This document shows positions 32,406 to 40,201 of a DNA stretch of 64,000 bases, piece by piece (the stretch's first letter is position 1; each line of letters begins with the position of its first letter). The DNA comes from Hydrogenophaga sp. Root209. GTDB lineage: Bacteria; Pseudomonadota; Gammaproteobacteria; Burkholderiales; Burkholderiaceae_C. The notes under the pieces are model-generated. The model was not told the DNA's origin and made no database searches. It saw nothing but the letters and a program-made list of their open reading frames with translations. A program made the translations under genes and the position numbers. The DNA lies in NCBI RefSeq assembly GCF_001428625.1, contig NZ_LMIE01000029.1, positions 416,881-480,880 on the forward strand, read 5' to 3'.

Positions 32406-33372
32406 ATGGTCGAGCGACATTGACCGGTTTCAACCGCGCCAGCTGGGTCTTGAGTTGCGGCAGGGCTGCGAGCATCGCCGCCCTGCCCGCGTCGATGGAG
32501 CGTTTGCGCGAAGCGAAGTCGGCACTGCCCACGCCCGCCAGCGCCGGGCGCACCACAACATCGGCGGTGGCCAGTTCGTGGCGGTTGATGCTCTGTCCCA
32601 TGATCGCGAAGGTCTGCAGCAGCACGCGGATGTTGCCCACCGCCAGATTGCCTTCGGGGGCGCTGGAGATGTCCACCGCCAGCACCACCTCGGCCCCCAT
32701 GTCGCGCGCCTGCTGCACGGGCACGGGCGCCACCAGACCACCGTCCACATACTCGCGTCCGGCTATGCCCACGGGTGCGAACAGACCGGGCACGGCACTG
32801 GAGGCGCGCACGGCCTGCGCCACGTCGCCCCGGCGGAACAGCACGCCCTGCCCGGTGCCCAGATTGGTGGCCAGCACACCCAGGGGCAGCGCCATTTTCT
32901 CGATCACGCGGCCGTCCACCGCCTGGCTCACATAACGCGCCAGCGCATCGCCACGCAGCAGGCCGCGCCCCAGGATGGGCAGGGCCCAGTCGGTCAGGGT
33001 CACCTCGTCCATGCTCATGGCCACGCGTTCGAGCTCGGTGGCAGTCTTACCACTGGCGTAGAGCGCCGCCACCAGACTGCCCGCCGAGGTACCCGTCACC
33101 AGGTCAGGGCGGATGCCGTTTTCCTCCAGCACCTGGATCACGCCCACATGGGCAAAACCCCGCGCCGCGCCGCCGCCCAGCGCCAAACCGAGGCGGGGCG
33201 CCCGCATGACCGGCTTCACAACGGGCTCCTGCTGCGGCGGTGACACGGGCGGCACCGCCGCAGGCCCTTGCACCGTGGAGCAAGCTGTCAGGAAGGCCAG
33301 GCTCAGCACAAAACCCCAAGCTTTCCAATACTTATTGAGAACAATTCGCGTTAGTGTTAGCATCATTCCCAT
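32404..33372 (-). CDS. patatin-like phospholipase family lipoprotein (RssA-like)
   Basis: Predicted membrane-attached serine esterase/phospholipase. The patatin motifs are intact: GGGAARGFAHVGVIQVLEE (oxyanion loop), GTSAGSLVAALYASG (nucleophile serine of GxSxG) and YVDGGLVAPVPV (catalytic aspartate of DGG). The N-terminus is a lipoprotein signal ending LAFLTACST. The chosen ATG at 33372 has neighbours at 33366 and 33363; the Fur-box-like sequence at 33333-33352 lies inside its first codons, so the true start may be further in. A serine/dyad hydrolase; no substrate can be given. Divergent from the iron receptor gene. Confidence 0.85.
   Translation of the reverse strand: MGMMLTLTRIVLNKYWKAWGFVLSLAFLTACSTVQGPAAVPPVSPPQQEPVVKPVMRAPRLGLALGGGAARGFAHVGVIQVLEENGIRPDLVTGTSAGSLVAALYASGKTATELERVAMSMDEVTLTDWALPILGRGLLRGDALARYVSQAVDGRVIEKMALPLGVLATNLGTGQGVLFRRGDVAQAVRASSAVPGLFAPVGIAGREYVDGGLVAPVPVQQARDMGAEVVLAVDISSAPEGNLAVGNIRVLLQTFAIMGQSINRHELATADVVVRPALAGVGSADFASRKRSIDAGRAAMLAALPQLKTQLARLKPVNVARP
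33333..33352. promoter_or_regulatory. Fur-box candidate
   Basis: TTGAGAACAATTCGCGTT; its complement AACGCGAATTGTTCTCAA resembles the TGAGAAT/ATTCTCA-type Fur core. It lies about 100 bases before the iron-binding receptor gene, where a Fur repressor would act, and inside the first codons of the divergent patatin gene. Confidence 0.5.
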
Positions 33373-33448
33373 TATCCGGCAAGCCCCGTGGGCACATGCC
33401 GAGCAAGTACCTCCTGTTTCTTTAATTTTTCAACTCCCGAGGATCCCC

Positions 33449-34504
33449 ATGACTTCGTTCCGCAAACTCTCGATTGCCCTGGCTGCCGTGGCCGCCACGC
33501 TCGGCCTGCACGGCCAGGCGCAGGCACAGGACAAGGTGCTCAACCTATATTCGGCCCGTCACTACCAGACCGACGAGGTGATGTACGACACCTTCACCAA
33601 AACCACCGGCATCAAGATCAACCGTGTGGACGCCGACGACGCCGGCATCGTGGCGCGCCTGCGTGCCGAAGGCGCCGCTTCGCCTGCCGACGTGATCCTG
33701 TTGGTGGATGCTGCCCGCATGGCCTCGGCCGACAGCCAGGGCCTGTTCCAACCGATCCAGTCGGCCAAGCTCGATGCCGCTATTCCCGCCAACCTGCGTG
33801 CCACCCCGGGCGAAGGCGGCGTGACCTGGACTGGCTTCTCGACGCGCGCCCGCGTGATCGTGTACGACCCGATGCGTGTGAAAGCCGCCGACGTGGCGAC
33901 CTACGAACAGCTCGCCGACCCCAAGCTCAAGGGCCTGGTCTGCACACGCTCTGGCTCGCATCCGTACAACCTCTCGCTGTTCGCCACCGTGGTGGAGCGC
34001 CTGGGCGACCAAAAAGGAGAAGCATGGCTCAAGGGTGTGGTGGACAACATGGCCCGCGCTCCCAAAGGTGGTGACACCGACCAGATCAAGGCCGTTGCCT
34101 CCGGTGAATGTGGCGTGGCGCTGAGCAACACCTACTACATCGCGCGCCTCATCAAGTCGGACAAGCCGGAAGACCGCGCGACGATGGAAAAGGTGCGCGT
34201 GATGTTCCCCAACCAGGCCACCACCGGCACACACGTGAACATCGCTGGCGCGGCCGTGGCCAAGCACGCCAAGAACCGCGACAACGCCGTGCAGTTCATG
34301 GAGTTCCTGGCCAGCCCGTTCGCGCAGGACTATTTTGCCAACGGCAACAACGAGTTCCCGGCCGCCAAGGGCTTGAAGATCGCCAACCCAGCCATCAAGG
34401 CCATGGGCGGTGACAACTTCAAGGCCGAAACCGTGCCCTTGGGCGTGGTCGCCAAAAACATGACCAAGGTCCAACAGATGCTGGACCGCGTGGGCTACAA
34501 GTAA
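33449..34504 (+). CDS. Fe(3+) ABC transporter substrate-binding protein (FbpA/FutA-like)
   Basis: Periplasmic ferric-iron receptor of 351 residues. It starts MTSFRKLSIALAAVAATLGLHGQAQAQDKVLNLYSARHYQTDEVMYDTFTKTTGIKINRVDADD: a signal peptide ending near AQA, then the extracellular ferric-binding domain. NLYSARHYQTDE is the iron-ligand region (tyrosine and histidine), and the paired-tyrosine segment GVALSNTYYIARLI further on supplies the other ligands, as in FbpA and FutA1. No ABC permease or ATPase gene is nearby, so the partners must be elsewhere. A candidate Fur box lies upstream and a strong terminator follows at 34522. Confidence 0.92.
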   Translation: MTSFRKLSIALAAVAATLGLHGQAQAQDKVLNLYSARHYQTDEVMYDTFTKTTGIKINRVDADDAGIVARLRAEGAASPADVILLVDAARMASADSQGLFQPIQSAKLDAAIPANLRATPGEGGVTWTGFSTRARVIVYDPMRVKAADVATYEQLADPKLKGLVCTRSGSHPYNLSLFATVVERLGDQKGEAWLKGVVDNMARAPKGGDTDQIKAVASGECGVALSNTYYIARLIKSDKPEDRATMEKVRVMFPNQATTGTHVNIAGAAVAKHAKNRDNAVQFMEFLASPFAQDYFANGNNEFPAAKGLKIANPAIKAMGGDNFKAETVPLGVVAKNMTKVQQMLDRVGYK

Positions 34505-34521
34505 GCCCACTGACTCAACAA

Positions 34522-34547
34522 AAAGCCCGCGGTCGCGGGCTTTTTTT
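34522..34547 (+). terminator. rho-independent terminator of the iron receptor gene
   Basis: AAAGCCCGC and GCGGGCTTT pair around GGTC, followed by TTTTTG. It can also serve the convergent PPK2 gene, whose stop is 10 bases away. Confidence 0.9.
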
Positions 34548-34556
34548 GTTTGGCGG

Positions 34557-35462
34557 TCAATACACCTGCGGTACGTAAATCTCGCCGGGCACCTGGTGGC
34601 GCCGGTAGCCCTCGTGTCGCACGCGCTCGGGCAGCGTGATCGTGGCGCGCTCCACCTCGCCATACGGCATCTGCTCCAGCAGGTGGTGAATGCAATTCAG
34701 GCGAGCTTTTTTCTTGTCATCGGCCTGCACCACCCACCACGGTGACTCGGGGATGTGGGTGCGCTCCAGCATCACCTCTTTGGCCTTGGTATAGAGCTCC
34801 CAGCGGCGGCGGCTTTCCAGGTCCATGGGGCTGAGCTTCCACTGCTTGAGCGGATCGTGGATGCGGCCCAGAAAACGAAGGTGTTGCTCTTCGTCGGAGA
34901 TGGAGAACCAGTACTTGATGAGCTGGATGCCCGAACGCACCAGCATCTTTTCGAACTCGGGCACCGAGCGGAAGAACTCCTCGTACTGCTCGTCGTTGCA
35001 AAAGCCCATGACGCGCTCGACGCCGGCGCGGTTGTACCAGCTGCGGTCGAACAGCACCATCTCGCCGGCGGCCGGCAGGTGCGCCGCGTAGCGCTGGAAA
35101 TACCACTGTGTGCGCTCGCGGTCGTTGGGCGCGGGCAGTGCGGCCACACGGCACACGCGCGGATTCAGGCGCTGGGTGATGCGTTTGATCACGCCGCCCT
35201 TGCCCGCCGCATCGCGCCCCTCGAACACGATCACCACCTTGTGCCCGGTGGCCACCACCCAATCCTGCAGCTTCACCAGCTCGGCTTGCAGCCGGAACAG
35301 CTCACGAAAGTATTGTTGCCGGGCCGCTTTGTGCTGCATCAGGGCCCCCGCATCCTGCGGCTCCTCCACCCGGTCCTCCATCTCCATTTCCAGCTCTTCG
35401 TCGTAGCCATCCATCAAATCGGTGTGGATGCGGCGCAGCAGCTCTTCCTGGCTGTCGAACAT
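34557..35462 (-). CDS. ppk2: polyphosphate kinase 2
   Basis: PPK2 transfers phosphate between polyphosphate and nucleotides (typically GDP/ADP phosphorylation). The 301-residue product has Walker A (VVIVFEGRDAAGKGGVIKRI) and Walker B (FDRSWYNRAGVERVMGF), plus the lid motif LDLESRRRWELYTKAKEVML. An acidic N-terminal stretch (YDEELEMEMEDRVEEP) precedes the kinase core. The start ATG at 35462 follows GGAG; an alternative at 35525 is rejected as its extension is not family-like. Neighbouring genes are unrelated. Confidence 0.92.
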   Translation of the reverse strand: MFDSQEELLRRIHTDLMDGYDEELEMEMEDRVEEPQDAGALMQHKAARQQYFRELFRLQAELVKLQDWVVATGHKVVIVFEGRDAAGKGGVIKRITQRLNPRVCRVAALPAPNDRERTQWYFQRYAAHLPAAGEMVLFDRSWYNRAGVERVMGFCNDEQYEEFFRSVPEFEKMLVRSGIQLIKYWFSISDEEQHLRFLGRIHDPLKQWKLSPMDLESRRRWELYTKAKEVMLERTHIPESPWWVVQADDKKKARLNCIHHLLEQMPYGEVERATITLPERVRHEGYRRHQVPGEIYVPQVY

Positions 35463-35551
35463 GGGGACTCCATTCGTGGCAAAAGATGTCCAGACTAGAT
35501 CCACCCGATGACAATGCCGTGACAACAGCCTGCCGCATAATCGCCACCTGA

Positions 35552-35567
35552 TTGACGTTTACGTCAA
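35552..35567. promoter_or_regulatory. LiuR-like palindrome before the SDR gene
   Basis: TTGACGTTTACGTCAA is a perfect 16-bp palindrome with a TT centre, 35 bases before the SDR start. The known MerR-type regulator LiuR binds TTGACGTTAACGTCAA-like sites upstream of branched-chain amino acid and fatty acid catabolic genes in proteobacteria. The site is consistent with the 3-hydroxyacyl-CoA role of the next gene, but the regulator is not in the window. Confidence 0.6.
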
Positions 35568-35601
35568 CGTCAAGCACCCTTCAACGACACAGGAGCACAC
35601 C

Positions 35602-36360
35602 ATGGACATTCAAGGCAAGGTATTCATCGTCACCGGCGGCGCATCGGGTCTGGGCGAAGGCACGGCGCGCATGCTGGCGGCCAACGGCGGCAAGGTCGTC
35701 ATTGCCGACATGCAGGCTGAGAAAGGCGAAGCCGTGGCCAAGGAGATCGGTGGCGCCTTCGTGAAATGCGATGTGAGCAGCGAGGCCGATGGCCAGGCCG
35801 TGGTGGCTCAGGCCTTGTCGATGGGCAAGCTCATGGGCCTGGTGAACTGCGCGGGCATCGCGCCAGCCGAGAAGACCGTGGGCAAGAACGGTCCGCACAA
35901 CCTGGGCATCTATACCAAGACCATCATGGTCAACCTGGTGGGCAGCTTCAACATGATCCGCCTGGCGGCCGACGCCATGTGCAAGAACGAACCCGAAGCC
36001 ACGGGTGAGCGCGGCGTGATGATCAGCACCGCCAGCGTGGCGGCTTACGACGGTCAGATTGGCCAGGCAGCCTACGCGGCCAGCAAAGGCGGCATCGTCG
36101 GCATGACGCTGCCGATCGCGCGCGACCTCTCGCGCAACGGCATACGCAACATGACCATCGCCCCCGGCATCTTCGGCACGCCCATGCTGTTCGGCATGCC
36201 GCAGGAGGTGCAGGACGCACTGGCCGCCAGCGTTCCCTTCCCCAGCCGCCTGGGCACCCCGACCGACTATGCCAAGCTGGCCAAACACATCATCGAGAAC
36301 GACATGCTCAACGGCGAGGTGATCCGTCTCGATGGCGCCATCCGCCTGGCGCCGCGCTGA
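35602..36360 (+). CDS. 3-hydroxyacyl-CoA dehydrogenase, SDR family
   Basis: NAD(P)-dependent short-chain dehydrogenase of 252 residues. [15 protein letters not shown] is the cofactor loop, NCAGIA the NNAG-equivalent, and the serine in [25 protein letters not shown] with YxxxK makes the active site. The sequence resembles the 17-beta-HSD10/3-hydroxy-2-methylbutyryl-CoA dehydrogenase subgroup, so it may act in isoleucine or fatty-acid breakdown. The ATG follows AGGAG. The LiuR-like palindrome upstream supports the catabolic role. Followed 38 bases later by ggt. Confidence 0.88.
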   Translation: MDIQGKVFIVTGGASGLGEGTARMLAANGGKVVIADMQAEKGEAVAKEIGGAFVKCDVSSEADGQAVVAQALSMGKLMGLVNCAGIAPAEKTVGKNGPHNLGIYTKTIMVNLVGSFNMIRLAADAMCKNEPEATGERGVMISTASVAAYDGQIGQAAYAASKGGIVGMTLPIARDLSRNGIRNMTIAPGIFGTPMLFGMPQEVQDALAASVPFPSRLGTPTDYAKLAKHIIENDMLNGEVIRLDGAIRLAPR

Positions 36361-36398
36361 ACTGAGCCTGCGCACAGGTCATCAAGCAAAGTCCTTCC

Positions 36399-38234
36399 AT
36401 GACAGATCGCACACACCCGCTGATCCGTTTTGTGCTGCCGTTGTGGATCAGCGCGACACTGGCAGCCTGTGCCGGACCGGTGGGCGCAATCCGGTTGACC
36501 GGCGCAGCCGCACCACCGGCACAGTCCGAATCTGCCTCTGGCTTCACGGCAAAACCGGGCTGGACCTTCCGGCGACAGGCCGTGGCCGCAGCCAATCCGT
36601 TGGCCACCGAAGCAGGGGCGCAGATCCTGCGTGTCGGCGGCAGCGCGGTGGATGCGGCGATTGCGGTGCAGATGATGCTCACGCTGGTGGAACCGCAATC
36701 CAGTGGCATCGGGGGCGGCGCCTTTCTGCTGCACCATGACGGACGCCGGCTGCAGGCCTTCGACGGCCGCGAAACCGCGCCCGCTGCGGTGGACGAAAAA
36801 CTCTTCCTGAACGCGCAAGGTGATCCGCTGAACTTCGCCACGGCCGTGGCCAGCGGGCGTTCGGTCGGCGTGCCGGGCGCCGTGATGATGCTGGCCCTGG
36901 CCCACCGGCAACACGGCAAGCTGCCATGGGCACGGTTGTTCGATCCAGCCATCGTCCTGGCCGAACAAGGCTTTCCGATCAGCCCGCGCCTGCACACCCT
37001 GCTGGCGGCCGATTCAGCCTTGAAAACCGACCCGGTGGCCGCGACGTATTTCTACCGCGCCGACGGTCAGCCCCACCCGGTGGGCCATGTGCTGCGCAAC
37101 CCTGAGCTGGCACAGGTGCTGCGCAACATCGCGACCATGGGTCCCATCGCATTGCACGAAGGTCCGGTCGCGCGCGCCATTGTGAGCAAGGTGCACCAAC
37201 ACCCCACCCTGCCCGGCACCCTGAGCATGGACGACCTCCAGCGCTACCAGCCCCGCGAGCGCGAGGCGCTCTGCCACGACCACGCAACCGCCTTGCGTGC
37301 GCTGCGCATCTGCGGATTCCCACCGCCAAGTTCCGGCGCCATTGCCGTCGGCCAGATTTTGGGCTTGCTCGCACGCACGCCCCAAGACTCTGCGCCGTTG
37401 ATCAACGGCTTGCCCTCGGTGGACTGGCTGCACAGCTACAACGAAGCGTCGCGACTGGCGTTCGCCGACCGCGCGCGGTACCTGGCCGACCCGGATTTCG
37501 TGGCACCGCCCGCAGGCCGATGGACGAGCTTGCTGGACGCACGTTACCTCGACGAGCGTGCGCACCTGATCAGCGCCGCGCGCATGCCCACAGCCGCGGC
37601 CGGCGAGCCTGGCGGGGCGCGCAGCGGCTGGGCACCCATGCCCGACCAGCCCGAGCACGGCACCAGCCACGTCAGCATCGTGGACGGTTTCGGCAACGCG
37701 CTGGCCATGACCACGACCATCGAATCTGCCTTCGGCGCGCGCCTCATGGTCACCACCGACCCAACACGGCCGGGGGGCTTCCTGCTCAACAACGAACTCA
37801 CCGATTTCAGCTTCACACCACGCGATGCCCAGGGTCAAGCCGTGGCGAACCGGGTCGAGCCCGGCAAGCGGCCGCGCTCCTCAATGTCACCCACGCTGGT
37901 GTTCGACAAAGTCTCGGGCGAGCTGCTCATGAGCACCGGCAGCCCGGGCGGTGCTTTCATCATTCATTACACGGCGAAGGTGTTGCATGGCGTGCTGCAG
38001 TGGGGGCTGTCGCCGCAGGCCGCTGTCAACCTGCCCAACTTCGGCACGCTCGGGGGGCCGCTGATGCTGGAGCAAGCCCGCTTCCCCCTGGCGACGGTGG
38101 AGGCCTTGCAGCAACGCGGTCACACCGTGCAACAGGGTGAGCTCACCAGTGGCGCACAAGCCCTCGTGCGCAGTGGCCGTGCATGGCGCGGTGGCGCCGA
38201 CCCGCGGCGCGAGGGCATCGTGGCCGGCGACTAG
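36399..38234 (+). CDS. ggt: gamma-glutamyltransferase (lipoprotein form)
   Basis: Cleaves the gamma-glutamyl bond of glutathione and transfers or hydrolyses the glutamyl group in the periplasm; it is made as a precursor that cuts itself. The 611-residue product has the start TLAACAGPV, a lipobox (LAAC), so it is likely membrane-tethered rather than free. The autoprocessing and nucleophile threonine is in HGTSHVSIVDGFGNALAMTTTI, and the substrate-contact segments (FLLNNELTDFSF and PRSSMSPTLVF) are present. The large subunit would cover about residues 50-430. The stop codon TAG (38232-38234) is the first three bases of the inverted-repeat element, exactly at the normal family end (GADPRREG). 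Confidence 0.93.
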   Translation: MTDRTHPLIRFVLPLWISATLAACAGPVGAIRLTGAAAPPAQSESASGFTAKPGWTFRRQAVAAANPLATEAGAQILRVGGSAVDAAIAVQMMLTLVEPQSSGIGGGAFLLHHDGRRLQAFDGRETAPAAVDEKLFLNAQGDPLNFATAVASGRSVGVPGAVMMLALAHRQHGKLPWARLFDPAIVLAEQGFPISPRLHTLLAADSALKTDPVAATYFYRADGQPHPVGHVLRNPELAQVLRNIATMGPIALHEGPVARAIVSKVHQHPTLPGTLSMDDLQRYQPREREALCHDHATALRALRICGFPPPSSGAIAVGQILGLLARTPQDSAPLINGLPSVDWLHSYNEASRLAFADRARYLADPDFVAPPAGRWTSLLDARYLDERAHLISAARMPTAAAGEPGGARSGWAPMPDQPEHGTSHVSIVDGFGNALAMTTTIESAFGARLMVTTDPTRPGGFLLNNELTDFSFTPRDAQGQAVANRVEPGKRPRSSMSPTLVFDKVSGELLMSTGSPGGAFIIHYTAKVLHGVLQWGLSPQAAVNLPNFGTLGGPLMLEQARFPLATVEALQQRGHTVQQGELTSGAQALVRSGRAWRGGADPRREGIVAGD

Positions 38235-38511
38235 GGCCTGTTCACACTATTTTTCCAAGATGCGTTGCGGATCAAAAAGGCCATGCGCAAGGCGCGAAAC
38301 GCAGACGGGCCGGTGGCCCCGCGAGGCTTCGCAACGCGGCGCATGGCCTTTTTGGCCGCAACCCGAAGGGAAGCGAAGGGAAGGGGTTGAAAACAGCGCC
38401 ACTCTTCGTTGCACTCCTAGGCCAGACGCCCAGTCTGGCCGTTGTCGCGCGCCTCGATTGGCGCTGTTTTCAACCCCTTCGCACTTGGAAAAATAGTGTG
38501 AACAGGCCCTA
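38232..38511. mobile_element. 280-bp MITE-like inverted-repeat element
   Basis: Perfect 28-bp terminal inverted repeats (38232-38259 and 38484-38511). They start TAGGGCCTGTTCACACTATT and end at CCAAG, flanked by TA, suggesting a TA-duplicating (IS630/mariner-type) origin. Inside are two stem-loops: AAAAAGGCCATGCGC/GCGCATGGCCTTTTT (38274-38288/38339-38353), itself holding GGGCC-GGT-GGCCC; and a 21-bp stem (38381-38401/38459-38479) with GGCCAGAC/GTCTGGCC inside. No reading frame of interest. The TAG of the left repeat ends ggt, and the TAG of the right repeat ends the acyl-CoA ligase. Confidence 0.75.
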
Positions 38512-40155
38512 AACGTCGATGGCGGCGGCAGAGCCCGCCCGTTTGCGCAGCTCGAACTTCTGGATCTTGCCCGTGCTGGTCTTGGGTAGCTCTCCGAACA
38601 CCACCGCGCGCGGCACCTTGAAGCCGGCCAGGTGTTGCTTGCAGTGCGCCACGATGGCCTCGGCCGTGGTGTCCGCGCCGGCCTTGAGCTCGACGAAGGC
38701 GCACGGCGTCTCACCCCACTTGGCGTCGGCCTTGGCCACCACCGCGGCGGCCAGCACCGCAGGGTGGCGGTAGAGCACGTCCTCCACCTCGATGGACGAG
38801 ATGTTTTCGCCGCCCGAGATGATGATGTCCTTGCTGCGGTCCTTGATCTTGAAGTAGCCGTCGGGGTGCTGCACCGCCAGGTCGCCGCTGTGGAACCAGC
38901 CACCGGCAAAGGCCTCTGCGGTGGCCTTGGGGTTCTTCAGGTAGCCCTTCATTGCGATGTTGCCCTTGAACATGATCTCGCCCATGGTCTCGCCGTCTTG
39001 CGGCACGGGCTGCATCGTCTCGGGATCGAGCACGCGCACGTCGCGCTGCAGGTGGTAGCGAACGCCCTGGCGCGCGTTGAGCCGCGCACGCTCACCGATC
39101 TCCAGCGCATCCCAGCTCTCGTGCTTCGCACACACCGTGGCCGGGCCATACACCTCGGTCAGACCGTACACATGGGTGAGGTCAAAGCCCATCTGCTCCA
39201 TGCCCTCGATCATCGAGGCCGGGGGCGCCGCGCCCGCCACCATGGCCTTCACGCCAGCCGGCAGCCCCACCTTCATCGCGGCGGGCGAATTGACCAGCAT
39301 GCCATGCACGATGGGCGCGCCGCAGTAGTGCGTCACCCCGTGCTTGCGCATGGCATCAAAGATCGCCTGCGCCTCCACGCGGCGCAGGCACACGTTGACG
39401 CCCGCGCGCGCGGCCACCGTCCACGGAAAGCACCAGCCGTTGCAGTGAAACATGGGCAATGTCCACAAGTACACCGCGTGCTTGGGCATGTCCCACTCCA
39501 TCACGTTGGACACCGCATTCATCGCCGCTCCGCGGTGGTGATAGACCACGCCCTTGGGGTTGCCAGTGGTGCCGCTGGTGTAGTTGAGCGCGATGGCATC
39601 CCACTCGTCGGCCGGCAGACTCCAGGCAAACGCCGGGTCGCCACCGGCCAGAAATGCCTCGTAGGTGCTGCTGCCGATGCGCTCGGCCGTGCCGGTGAAC
39701 AGCGCATCTTCGACATCGATTACCAGCAACGGCGTGCTGGCCTGGCGCATCGTGAGCGCCTTTTTCAGCGTGAGCGAGAACTCCGGATCCACGATCACCA
39801 CCTTGGCCTCGCCGTGGTCGAGCATGAAAGCAATGGCTTCCGGGTCCAGCCGCGTGTTGATCGCGTTGAGCACCGCTCCCGCCATGGGCACGCCGAAATG
39901 CGCCTCCACCATCGGCGGCGTGTTGGGCAGCATCACGGCCACGGTGTCGTTCTTGCCGATACCGGCGCGCTGCAAGGCGCTGGCCAGGCGCCGGCAGCGG
40001 GTGTAGGTTTCGCCCCAGGTCTGGCGCAGTTCGCCGTGCACCACCGCCAGCCGCTCGGGATACACCTCGGCCGTGCGTTCGATGAACGAGAGCGGGGAAA
40101 AAGGCGCGAAGTTGGCCTCGGTGCGCGGGAGGTCCTGGTCGAAGATGCTGGTCAT
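38509..40155 (-). CDS. acyl-CoA synthetase (AMP-forming; DmdB/long-chain-acyl-CoA ligase type)
   Basis: Activates a carboxylic acid to its CoA thioester through an acyl-adenylate. The 548-residue product from ATG at 40155 (AAGGAG upstream) has the AMP-binding signature LNYTSGTTGNPKGVVYHHRG, WTLPMFHCNGWCFPWTV, the AMP loop VYGLTEVYGP and the C-terminal GWFHSGDLAVQHPDGYFKIKDRSKDIIISGGENISS with the catalytic lysine in KTSTGKIQKFELRK. It resembles 3-methylmercaptopropionyl-CoA and medium-chain ligases; the exact acid is unknown. Divergent from dnaG, 46 bases apart. Its stop codon lies in the terminal repeat of the element. Confidence 0.9.
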   Translation of the reverse strand: MTSIFDQDLPRTEANFAPFSPLSFIERTAEVYPERLAVVHGELRQTWGETYTRCRRLASALQRAGIGKNDTVAVMLPNTPPMVEAHFGVPMAGAVLNAINTRLDPEAIAFMLDHGEAKVVIVDPEFSLTLKKALTMRQASTPLLVIDVEDALFTGTAERIGSSTYEAFLAGGDPAFAWSLPADEWDAIALNYTSGTTGNPKGVVYHHRGAAMNAVSNVMEWDMPKHAVYLWTLPMFHCNGWCFPWTVAARAGVNVCLRRVEAQAIFDAMRKHGVTHYCGAPIVHGMLVNSPAAMKVGLPAGVKAMVAGAAPPASMIEGMEQMGFDLTHVYGLTEVYGPATVCAKHESWDALEIGERARLNARQGVRYHLQRDVRVLDPETMQPVPQDGETMGEIMFKGNIAMKGYLKNPKATAEAFAGGWFHSGDLAVQHPDGYFKIKDRSKDIIISGGENISSIEVEDVLYRHPAVLAAAVVAKADAKWGETPCAFVELKAGADTTAEAIVAHCKQHLAGFKVPRAVVFGELPKTSTGKIQKFELRKRAGSAAAIDV

Positions 40156-40201
40156 GGCGGTTGTCTCCTTGTGTTCTGGGGCCTTGCGAGAGAATACCCT
40201 T

